Source of the DNA: an uncultured Anaerolineaceae bacterium
Lineage (GTDB): Bacteria > Chloroflexota > Anaerolineae > Promineifilales > Promineifilaceae
DNA length: 20,988 nucleotides
Reading direction: 5' to 3'
NCBI GenBank assembly: GCA_937967805.1
Contig: CALBTC010000030.1
Location: 1-20,988 of the forward strand
In this document: positions 1 to 7,800 of the stretch, piece by piece
Numbering within the stretch: position 1 is the stretch's first letter
Layout of the letters: every line of letters starts with the position of its first letter
Made by a program: the position numbers and the translations under genes
The notes under the pieces: generated by a model
The model's database searches: none
The model's input: the letters and a program-made list of their open reading frames with translations, nothing else
Told to the model about the DNA's origin: nothing

Positions 1-730
1 GCCCGCCCAGCATCCGCTCGTCAAAGCGCAGCGGGCTGTTGACGTTGATCACGTCACCAATCACCGGGTCGCCGTCCAGAGAGCCAAACACAATTTCGGC
101 CATCTTCAGGCAGTCGGCGGTGATGATACGGCCGTGTGCCGCCTCCATCACCGCTTTGTCCGACAGTTCAAACCCGGCCAGCAGTCGGTGCAGATGCCGC
201 GTGTTCACCGGAATGTCCTGCGGCGCGACCTGTTCCCAGGCGGCAAAGTGGAGCTGCGGGGCCATCTGCGACAATTTGACGAAGTTTTGGTAATCGTTGA
301 AGGTGCCGGGGCGACGGCCGTTCACCAAATCATGCGCGTACACCATGCCGCCGTTGGGGCCAAACGCAATACTATTTTCGCCGATGAGCACGTCGCGGGC
401 CGGATTGCGGGCGCGCCAGGTGAAGCTGGGCGGGGCGGTGGCAATCGCTTGCAGCAGCAGTCCGCGATCAATCCAGACGTGTCTGGCGGCAAAATCAATT
501 TTCGCCCCGGCTTTAGCCCAAATCGACAGCACCTCATCATCTAAAAAGTCCACGCCCACGTTTTCCAAAATGTGCAGCGAGGCGTCGTGGATTTTTTGAA
601 TCTGGTCTGGGGCGAGGAAGTCGTACGGCCGTTGCCGATTCCACACCGTGCCAAACTCCGTTTGCAGCAGCGGCAACGCCAGCCGCGCCGCCCGCCGTTC
701 CGCTCGTCGTGAAATGCGTTGTCTGGTCAT
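1..730 (-). CDS. Trimethylamine methyltransferase (MttB) family protein, 3' part missing
   Basis: Reading the minus strand from the ATG at 730 gives 243 uninterrupted codons that run off the left edge, so the C-terminal half is outside the window. The N-terminus (MTRQRISRRAERRAAR, then Q-I-Q-K-I-H-D-A-S-L-H-I-L-E-N-V-G around residues 45-60) and the later FGPNGGMVYAHDL...GRRPGTFNDYQNFVKL stretch are typical of the MttB superfamily (corrinoid-dependent methyltransferases acting on quaternary or tertiary amines). The position where MttB proper carries pyrrolysine would lie beyond the edge, so I cannot say whether this is a Pyl enzyme or one of the common non-Pyl relatives; the latter is likelier outside methanogens and acetogens. 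The start codon overlaps the stop of the upstream peptidase gene as ATGA, implying co-transcription and translational coupling. The product should be cytosolic; no signal peptide is seen. Confidence 0.88.
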   Translation of the reverse strand, partial: MTRQRISRRAERRAARLALPLLQTEFGTVWNRQRPYDFLAPDQIQKIHDASLHILENVGVDFLDDEVLSIWAKAGAKIDFAARHVWIDRGLLLQAIATAPPSFTWRARNPARDVLIGENSIAFGPNGGMVYAHDLVNGRRPGTFNDYQNFVKLSQMAPQLHFAAWEQVAPQDIPVNTRHLHRLLAGFELSDKAVMEAAHGRIITADCLKMAEIVFGSLDGDPVIGDVINVNSPLRFDERMLGG

Positions 731-2634
731 AGATTTGTTGGTGTAGGGGCGGGTCGCGACCCACTCCTACGCGGCAGCAAATACCAATCCAGGAAGGTTT
801 CCATACGGCCGTAAAAATCCAGCACCGTTTTCTTGTGCAAAAAGCCGTGGGCTTCGCCGGCATAGGTTTTGTACTCAAACGTCTTGCCCGCGCGGCGCAG
901 CGCCTCCACCCACTCTTCAGACGACTGCGGCGGCACGACGGTGTCATCCAGGCCGTGGGCGATGAGGACGGGCTTTTGCACATTCTCTACTTCGGCAATG
1001 GGCGAGGCTGCCAGGTGGACCGGGCGATTCACGGCCGGGTGCCCCAGGAAGATTTCTGTGTAAAGGCGCAAATCCCGGTTGCACTGCGCCCAGGAGCTGA
1101 GGACGTTGGCATCACCGTACTTGCTCACGCCGCAGGCAAACAAATAATCTGGATCGCGGCTGAGGCAGCAGGCGGCCATGTAGCCGCCGTAGCTGCTGCC
1201 GAAGATGCCGATTCGCTCCGGATCAATCTCGTCAAACTGGTGCAAATAGCGCGCTCCAGCCAGACAATCCTGCGTGTCGCCCACGCCCCAATCGTTGTAG
1301 TTGGCGTGTTCAAAGGTGACGCCGTAGCCGGTGCTGCCGCGGTAGTTGGGCGCCAGCCAGGTGTATCCCTTGGCCACAAAATATTGGGCCCAGATGTCCC
1401 AGCCAAAGGTGTACAGTGACGACGGCCCGCCGTGGGGATAAACGACGGCTGCTCCGTTGAGGCTTGTAGGACGATACAAAAAGGCGGGGATTTCCAGCCC
1501 GTCGTAGCTTTTGTAGCTAATAATTTCGGGCATCACCAACGGATTGGCGGCCAGGGCGGGCAGGTTGGAGAAGGTCAATTGGGTGACGCGGGCAGTTTCT
1601 ATCTCAACTTTATACAAATCCGGCGGCAAAAGCGGCTCTTCGTACTCGACCGTCACGAAGCTGCCATCGGGCGACCAGCATGGTAGGGCATGAACCCCCT
1701 TGCCCGCCCGCAGCGTGCGCACCTGGCCCGATTGGGCATCCAGCAGCGCCAGCTCATACGCGCCCGCCCGATTGACGGTGCAGGCGATCTGACGGCCGTC
1801 GGGCGACCAGGCCAGGTCGGAAAAATCGGCCCCTTCGTGGGAAAGCTGCCGCAGGCCGGAGCCATCCGGCTGCACAAGCCACACCTCGTTGAACTCTGGC
1901 CGCTGCGAGAGAAAAGCGATTTGCCGGCTGTCGGGTGACCAGATGCCGCCCCAGTTGCACAGCTTGGGCGTGTTGGTCAGCTCACGCACCTGACCCGTCT
2001 CCAGCTCCACCAGCCAGAGGTCCAGCCGGTTCATGTCGTCGAAGGGGCGGTGGGTGAAGAGAAGAAAACGGCCGACTGGCGAAGGCCTGGCATTCCAGGC
2101 ATCCCCTGGCGTTTGCACAATTTGGCGAGGCCAACGGCCGTTCCGGTCTGTGAGCAGGAGCTGCACCTGGTCGTTGCGCTCGACGCTGACCACCAACTGG
2201 TTGCTGTCCGGCAGCCAGACTGGAGTGGAAGCGGATGCGGCAAAATCGCTGATTTTTTGTGGAAGACTGCCATCTGCCGGGGCAATGTAAACGTGATCTT
2301 GCATGGTGAAGGCCAGCCACTGCCCATTGGGCGACCATTGCGGAATCTCATCCGCCCAGTACGCCGCTGCCGCCCGCCGCGTGGAGATGCGCCGCGGCCA
2401 ACCGCCTGCGCTGGACATCACGTACACATCCGACTGGTCCTCGCGGTCCCAGATGAAGGCGATTTGCATGCCATCGGGGGAAAGCTGGTGGTTGCGCACC
2501 CGGTTCACCGCCGGAATCAGCGACATATTCCAGCCGTCCGGCGGTTTCAGGTCTGGCCGTTTGATGGCCGGCCAGCCGTGTCGCTCGTACCTTTCTACGA
2601 TTACCTGCCCATCGGGATTGCGCACACCGCTCAT
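727..2634 (-). CDS. S9-family peptidase (dipeptidyl aminopeptidase/acylaminoacyl-peptidase type)
   Basis: A 635-aa serine peptidase of the prolyl oligopeptidase family. Residues ~40-350 carry repeated W-S-P-D/N-G/S-x-x-I/L-A-F strands (PD40/TolB-like beta-propeller blades, e.g. near 50-60, 100-110, 232-240, 276-284, 320-325). Residues ~370-620 are the alpha/beta-hydrolase domain, with the nucleophile elbow GSSYGG (Ser481), HGLDD (Asp564) and GEAHGF (His596) as the catalytic triad and HGGPSS (401-406) as the oxyanion region. The family cleaves short peptides or N-acylated amino acids after substrate entry through the propeller. No signal peptide is seen, so it is probably cytosolic. The start at 2634 is preferred over an in-frame ATG at 2661 because AGGGAGGA lies six bases before it. 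The C-terminal ~15 residues derive from a palindromic repeat. The stop overlaps the next gene's ATG. Confidence 0.93.
   Translation of the reverse strand: MSGVRNPDGQVIVERYERHGWPAIKRPDLKPPDGWNMSLIPAVNRVRNHQLSPDGMQIAFIWDREDQSDVYVMSSAGGWPRRISTRRAAAAYWADEIPQWSPNGQWLAFTMQDHVYIAPADGSLPQKISDFAASASTPVWLPDSNQLVVSVERNDQVQLLLTDRNGRWPRQIVQTPGDAWNARPSPVGRFLLFTHRPFDDMNRLDLWLVELETGQVRELTNTPKLCNWGGIWSPDSRQIAFLSQRPEFNEVWLVQPDGSGLRQLSHEGADFSDLAWSPDGRQIACTVNRAGAYELALLDAQSGQVRTLRAGKGVHALPCWSPDGSFVTVEYEEPLLPPDLYKVEIETARVTQLTFSNLPALAANPLVMPEIISYKSYDGLEIPAFLYRPTSLNGAAVVYPHGGPSSLYTFGWDIWAQYFVAKGYTWLAPNYRGSTGYGVTFEHANYNDWGVGDTQDCLAGARYLHQFDEIDPERIGIFGSSYGGYMAACCLSRDPDYLFACGVSKYGDANVLSSWAQCNRDLRLYTEIFLGHPAVNRPVHLAASPIAEVENVQKPVLIAHGLDDTVVPPQSSEEWVEALRRAGKTFEYKTYAGEAHGFLHKKTVLDFYGRMETFLDWYLLPRRSGSRPAPTPTNL
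743..770. repeat. 28-bp palindromic (REP-like) element inside the peptidase 3' end
   Basis: Bases 743-756 (GTAGGGGCGGGTCG) and 757-770 (CGACCCACTCCTAC) form an inverted repeat with no loop: 12 of 14 positions pair and the centre is TCGCGA. It lies entirely in the last codons of the S9 peptidase gene and accounts for the odd tail RSGSRPAPT after the family-type end FLDWYLLP. GTAGGGG...CCCCTAC palindromes of this kind are, to my recollection, dispersed intergenic repeats in Chloroflexota and cyanobacteria. I see no second copy in this window, so membership in a repeat family is inference. Confidence 0.6.
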
Positions 2635-2640
2635 AAAAAA

Positions 2641-2648
2641 TCCTCCCT
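2641..2648 (-). promoter_or_regulatory. Strong Shine-Dalgarno of the S9 peptidase
   Basis: On the minus strand AGGGAGGA is followed by six T residues and the ATG at 2634. This near-ideal ribosome binding site decides the start against the longer reading frame beginning at 2661, which would place the ATG upstream of this site. Confidence 0.8.
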
Positions 2649-2667
2649 GAATTTTTACCAATGCGGA

Positions 2668-2673
2668 ATTATA
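2668..2673 (-). promoter_or_regulatory. Candidate -10 box (TATAAT) for the S9 peptidase-MttB pair
   Basis: The minus strand reads a perfect TATAAT here, about 34 bases before the peptidase start. No good -35 hexamer lies 16-18 bases upstream (the sequence there is close to TACCTG), so the promoter may be weak or activator-dependent. Its upstream edge shares one base with an ACGGCCGT copy at 2673-2680. Confidence 0.4.
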
Positions 2674-2712
2674 CGGCCGTCCTCCAACAGCAGGTAGAAA
2701 CTGGCAAAAACT

Positions 2713-2740
2713 ACTTGGGCTGGTGAGAGTTGGCTATACT
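2713..2740 (+). promoter_or_regulatory. Candidate promoter for the CocE-type hydrolase
   Basis: On the plus strand TATACT (2735-2740) matches the -10 consensus at five of six positions. ACTTGG at 2713-2718 with a 16-base spacer is a poor -35. The position, directly upstream of a strong GGAGG ribosome-binding sequence and a mini-ORF, makes transcription from here plausible. The next bases (2742-2749) are an ACGGCCGT copy. This is a weak call based only on hexamer similarity. Confidence 0.3.
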
Positions 2741-2768
2741 TACGGCCGTTCAGGAGGTAGGAGACGAC

Positions 2769-2792
2769 ATGAGCGCAAGCTCAACACCATGA
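2769..2792 (+). CDS. Possible 7-residue leader ORF upstream of the hydrolase
   Basis: ATG at 2769 follows a purine-rich GGAGGTAGGAG segment (2752-2763) and opens a frame encoding MSASSTP before TGA at 2790-2792. That stop overlaps an ATG at 2789 as ATGA; the 2789 ATG is in frame with the downstream hydrolase. Codons 2-5 coincide with a hairpin (GAGC 2771-2774, loop GCAA, GCTC 2779-2782). It could be a translated leader coupled to a longer form of the hydrolase, or chance. No comparative evidence is available. Confidence 0.25.
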   Translation: MSASSTP

Positions 2793-2872
2793 ATGAAAAT
2801 CTCACGCCAAGCCGCCAAGTGCACCAAACGGCTTTTGCGACTTTGCCTGAGGTTATTTTCGAAGGAAGAACT

Positions 2873-4897
2873 ATGAAAATCCGCACAGAGTTCCCCCACA
2901 CCGTCACCATTCTGGAAAACGACTGGATTCCCCTGGCCGATGGCACCCGACTTGCCGCCAAGATTTGGCTGCCGGAAAGCGCCCACGAACAGCCCGTGCC
3001 TGCCCTGTTGGAATACCTGCCCTACCGCAAAAGCGATTACACGTCTAAGCGAGATGCCAAGCGGCAGGCATATTTTGCCGGGTACGGCTATGCCTGCGTG
3101 CGCGTCGATATGCGCGGCAGTGGCGACTCTGACGGCATTCTTACTGACGAATATTTGCCGCAGGAGCAGGATGACGCCCTGGAAGTGATTGCCTGGATCG
3201 CCCAACAGCCGTGGTGCGACGGCAGCATTGGCATGCACGGCATCTCTTGGGGCGGCTTCAACAGCTTGCAAGTTGCCGCCCGCCGTCCGCCAAACCTCAA
3301 AGCGATCATCGCTATCGGGGCAACAGACGACCGTTACCATGACGACGTACATTACATGGGCGGCTGCCTGCTCACCTCGCAGATGCTGCCCTGGGCCTCG
3401 CTCATGTTTGCCTACAATGGCTCGCCGCCCGATCCGCGCTGGGTGGGCGAGCGGTGGCGTGAGATGTGGCTGGACCGATTGGAACAGTCGCCGCCATACG
3501 TCGAAAAATGGCTGGAACACCAGACCCGCGACGCCTACTGGAAACACGGTTCCGTCCGCGAAAATTACGCCGATATCCAGATTCCGGTTTACATGGTGGG
3601 CGGCTGGGCCGACAGCTACAACAACTCGATTCCCCGCCTGATGGCCGGGCTGACCGGGCCGCGCAAGGCGCTTATCGGGCCGTGGTCCCACGCCTTCCCG
3701 GAGCAGTGCGACACACCGGGTCCGGCGATGGGATTTTTGCAGGAGAGCCTGCGCTGGTGGGATTATTGGCTAAAGGGCATCGACACGGGCATTATGGATG
3801 AGCCGATGATGCGCTGCTGGCTGCAAGAGGCTGTGCCGCCCGCGCCAAGTTACAGACACCGCCCTGGCCGCTGGATTGCCGACCCGTCGTGGCCGTCGCC
3901 CAATGTTCAGGAAAAGATTTTCTTTTTGAATGAAGGCCGTCTGGACAGCGAGCCGCTGCCGCAGCAGGAAATTAATTTTACCGGTCTGCAAAATCACGGG
4001 CTGGACGGCGGTGGCTGGGGCGGACATGGTTCGCCGGGGGAGTCGGCCGGCGACCAGCGCGGCGCCGATGGGGAGAGCCTTACGTTTACCAGCGAGCCGC
4101 TGGCCGAAATGATGAATTTGCTGGGCCATGCCGAAGTCCGCCTGTCGCTGAAGGTCGATCAGCCTCAGGCGCTGGTGGCGGTGCGTTTGTGTGACGTGGC
4201 CGAAGACGGCCGTTCCACCCTGATCACCTGGGGTCTGCTTAACCTGACCCACCACCGCAGCCACGAAACACCAGAGCCACTCACGCCGGGACAGGTGTAC
4301 ACCGTCACCGTGCCGCTGAACCTGATGGCGTACCGGCTGCCTGCGGGACACCGCTGGCGGGTGGGCATTTCGCCTACCTACCTGCGCCATGCCTGGCCAT
4401 CGCCCAAACCGGTGACGTTGACGCTGCTGTTGGGTGAGGGGTGTCAATTGAGCGTGCCGGAACGGCCGTTGCAACCCGATGACGACGCCTTGCCGGATTT
4501 TCTTCCGGCCGAAATTGCCGCGCCCGAACCGATTGAGCAGCTGCGCTCCGAGCTGCGCCGCCAAACCGTCACGCGGCAGACTGTGGACGGCACAACCTGC
4601 TTCACGCTGCATCAAGATTCCGGCCGTATCCGTTACCAAAATCACGGGTTGGAGCTGGATGATGTCAGCACCCACACCCTCACCATTCGTGACGACGATC
4701 CATTGTCCCTTGAGCAAACGGTTGTCTACCGTTTGGAGTACAAACGAGAAGCGTGGCAGGTGGTCATGAAAACCGAGAGCAAATTAACGGCCGATGCCAC
4801 ATTTTTTTATCTCTCCAACGTGTTAGAGGCATACGAGGGCAGTGTGCGGGTGTTTTGTAAGGCGTGGACGAAACAGGTTGCCCGCTCAGCGACGTGA
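2873..4897 (+). CDS. CocE/NonD-family alpha/beta hydrolase (S15 X-Pro dipeptidyl-peptidase-like)
   Basis: A 674-aa hydrolase. The N-terminal domain (residues ~10-290) is the S15/CocE alpha/beta-hydrolase fold: LADGTRLAAKIWLP near the start, nucleophile elbow GISWGG with Ser125, Asp247 in GGWAD, and His273 in GPWSHAFP. Residues ~390-570 are the X-Pro dipeptidyl-peptidase C-terminal beta-sandwich, followed by an extra beta-rich tail to the end that is common in this subfamily. The family hydrolyses esters or amides (cocaine-esterase-like, acyl-peptide or X-Pro substrates); the real substrate cannot be read from sequence. The start at 2873 is chosen because GGAAG (2864-2868) precedes it and family members usually begin with M-K-x-x-T-E-F-P. 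An in-frame ATG at 2789 would add 28 unconserved-looking residues. The gene diverges from the S9 peptidase, and its 3' end overlaps the next gene tail-to-tail by 12 bp. Confidence 0.93.
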   Translation: MKIRTEFPHTVTILENDWIPLADGTRLAAKIWLPESAHEQPVPALLEYLPYRKSDYTSKRDAKRQAYFAGYGYACVRVDMRGSGDSDGILTDEYLPQEQDDALEVIAWIAQQPWCDGSIGMHGISWGGFNSLQVAARRPPNLKAIIAIGATDDRYHDDVHYMGGCLLTSQMLPWASLMFAYNGSPPDPRWVGERWREMWLDRLEQSPPYVEKWLEHQTRDAYWKHGSVRENYADIQIPVYMVGGWADSYNNSIPRLMAGLTGPRKALIGPWSHAFPEQCDTPGPAMGFLQESLRWWDYWLKGIDTGIMDEPMMRCWLQEAVPPAPSYRHRPGRWIADPSWPSPNVQEKIFFLNEGRLDSEPLPQQEINFTGLQNHGLDGGGWGGHGSPGESAGDQRGADGESLTFTSEPLAEMMNLLGHAEVRLSLKVDQPQALVAVRLCDVAEDGRSTLITWGLLNLTHHRSHETPEPLTPGQVYTVTVPLNLMAYRLPAGHRWRVGISPTYLRHAWPSPKPVTLTLLLGEGCQLSVPERPLQPDDDALPDFLPAEIAAPEPIEQLRSELRRQTVTRQTVDGTTCFTLHQDSGRIRYQNHGLELDDVSTHTLTIRDDDPLSLEQTVVYRLEYKREAWQVVMKTESKLTADATFFYLSNVLEAYEGSVRVFCKAWTKQVARSAT

Positions 4898-7800
4898 TCC
4901 AGTAAAAATGATCTCCATGGCGCTTTCTAGATCAATATCCAAAAGATCTTGCTTGCCGATAAGCAGGACACGGGTGTCGTATAAGATAGCATCAATAAGC
5001 TCAAAATCGGACGGTAGTGCTATTTCATATGCTTCGGATGTGCTGGACTGAAATGTGACCCGGTCCGAGCGAACATCAACCGCAATCTGCGGCGCTGGCT
5101 GCCCCCACTCTATTTGCCGTTCGATATATTTTTCAAACGTGCTTACGTTGATTACAAAGCCGTTGTTTATCGTTGTGGCATTGTTGGGAACAATAGATTG
5201 CCATCCCTTTTGCCCGGCTTCATTTACCCAATGAGCGCGCACAAAATTTCCATATCCATCATGTAGATTGATAATTTTTGCGTTGGCGGGCAAAGTGTTA
5301 AAGAGATTTGCTACAAGTAATTCCCGGGTCACCCCTAAGGTGTATAAGCCATCATTTCCGACGTATGTTGCGGTTTCTTGATCAAGCATAAAAAGGGCGG
5401 TAGGCGTTTCATCAACCGGTAACCCGGCAAAGGAACCCGCATGTAAAGCAGTGGCTTGTAATTGAGCATCCAATTCCAGGATACCGGATTGTGTGGGCAG
5501 CCAATAGCGCAGCAACTCGTCGGCTGTGCCCGTAACGGGGAGGCCGATAATGATGTTGTCTGTGAAACGGCCGTCTAACAATTTTCGCTCACCCCGACCA
5601 CCAATACTATCTGGTGCAATGATGTTCAGTGGTTGATTAGCCTCCGCAAAATATTGCCAAAAACCATCGGTTCCTAAATATGCCGGGCAGCTTTCTACAG
5701 CTTCTTGGGTGTTATTGGGGGCCAGCCGTATATACGTCTCGTTGTCGGTATGGAGGCAGAGAGAATGTGAATCATTGACCCAGGTAAGACTCACCCCCAC
5801 AATGGTATTATCGACATGGGTGGACGGCCGTACCAGAGCCGCTACCGCTAAGGAATTTCTAGGGCTTTGATACCAGCCGCCGGCAGAAGTGCCAATTTCA
5901 AGGACATCTTCTTCAAACAGGGTAATTGAATTAATGGTATCAAAGGCAAACTGTCCATTTAACAGCCGGATGGGTTCGTCGAGGAAGACCCCTTCTAGCA
6001 CCCCTGGACGACCCCCGACACGCTCAACCCGCTGCCAGGACCAGGGGCCCGTTTCATCATTGCTTATTAAGGGCTGTTGGGCAATTGGATCAAAATCAGG
6101 AACGGTCGTAAACACATTTTGGTCTTCCTGCTTGCTTAACACCCCCTCAAATACCTGATTGCTGGAATGGTTGCACCGAGCGTAAGTAGTATCCCCTTCC
6201 TGCATCAGGTCGGTAACCTGACAGGGTGACTGCCCGCCAGCGGCCGGTTCGCGCACAATAACCAGCGAATTAATATCAATATAGGTTTTGCCCTGCCGCT
6301 CAACGCTAACCAGGCCGGACGGTGTGGCCGCCCAGAGTTGGCCGTCTACATAGGTGAACTGCTGCCAGGTGTCGATGGCAATGCGCCAGCCTTGCAGCCG
6401 GTTATCAAACTGCCAGGGAATTTCACGCCATGAATCATCCAGCCCCCGCTGTTCAAAAATAAGCGCGGCAGCCTCTGCCTGAGGCGTCAGCAAGCGCATC
6501 CGCTGGCCGTACAGGGCCGGTGGATTGTCGGCATAATCAATGATGCCGGCAATGGACACCTGATCCGTTACCTGGGTCCATCGATCATTGGCGAACTGCC
6601 AAATTTGGGCATCTTCGCCTTCTAGGTAAATGCCCTGGTTGAGCACTATTTCCCGCGTTAATGGAACTGTCTGGTCAATACAGATGAAGCGGTGCAACCC
6701 ACCCTGCTCAAAAAAGTGATTGTTTGTGCCGGTATCAATGGCAAATGAATCCTGATGCTTGGCTGATACCCAGGTATCTTCCCATAGAGTAAACGCCTGG
6801 TTATTGCATACGACGGCATCTGTAACCCGATCATGCGGCAGCCGCCCGCCGTTTATCTGGATCGTTTCACCGGTTAATTGGCTGTTGGCATCACGATAAC
6901 GGCCGCTTATACCTTGCCCGGTTACGTCTAGCCATTGCCAATAGCCGTTATTGACGCGCAAGCGGTGATCGAGCCGAGCGGTGTCTTCACACACCTGGAA
7001 TGGTTGACGGCCGTCTCGCTCAACACAATAGGCAGCAGAACGCACCATCAGCCGATCCGGCCTCGATTCGGGAACCCCGATGCGCGCCACCGGCACCAGA
7101 CTGCCAGAGGCCGTGCCTACATGGTAAAACGCCTGCAATCCACGCCACTGCGTGTCTGCCGAGGAGTCGTGCACGGCCAGGCCGGCTTCGGTGCCGACAT
7201 AAAGCAGGCCATCGTAAACAGCGGCTGAAGTAACGTAGTCAAAGGGAAATTGCGTCCGGCCGCTGCGCGTCACAAATGAAAATGGTAGCCAGTTGTCACT
7301 ACCGTTAAACTGATTCACCAAAAACTCTTTTGTAACGGTATTGGCTTGCAGCGTGAGCCGTAGCCGCTCGCTGTTAACCAGTGGGCGGCTTTGTTCTGGG
7401 TCTGGCCCATTAAACGCGGCCAATTGTTTTGTTTGATCATTCCATTGGAATAAGCCGGTATCCGTGTAAAAGAACAGCTCAGCAGGTCCACCGGGGCGTT
7501 GATATTGTTGAAAACGGCCCGGCGAGATGGGGGCAGCGTGGACGGCCGTTCCACCAGCAAATTCACCCGGTTGCGACTCTATCTCCAAAAATGCGTCGGT
7601 GGCTACCAGCAAGTTGTTGCGCCAGGACGTAGCTGCCAATAATTGATCAGATGTAAAGCGAAAACCGTTTGTCAAGAACCCAAAATTGTAGGTAGGCGAA
7701 TCGTGCAGGTTGATCGATAGGCTGTCATTTTGTATAGACCACTGCCACGTATTGTTATTGAAGAAAACCCGGTTTTGATGGGGATTATTGACGTTGCTTT

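Noticed and set aside
537..983. 148-aa minus-strand frame across the peptidase/MttB junction
   Set aside because: It overlaps both recognised genes in another frame, has atypical Arg/Ser-rich composition and no ribosome binding site.
2750..3691. 313-aa minus-strand open frame opposite the CocE-type hydrolase
   Set aside because: High-GC shadow of a confidently identified gene with a full catalytic triad; the protein has no recognisable domain.
3770..4717. 315-aa minus-strand open frame opposite the hydrolase C-terminal domain
   Set aside because: Same reasoning: shadow frame rich in Gln, Arg and His with no start signal.
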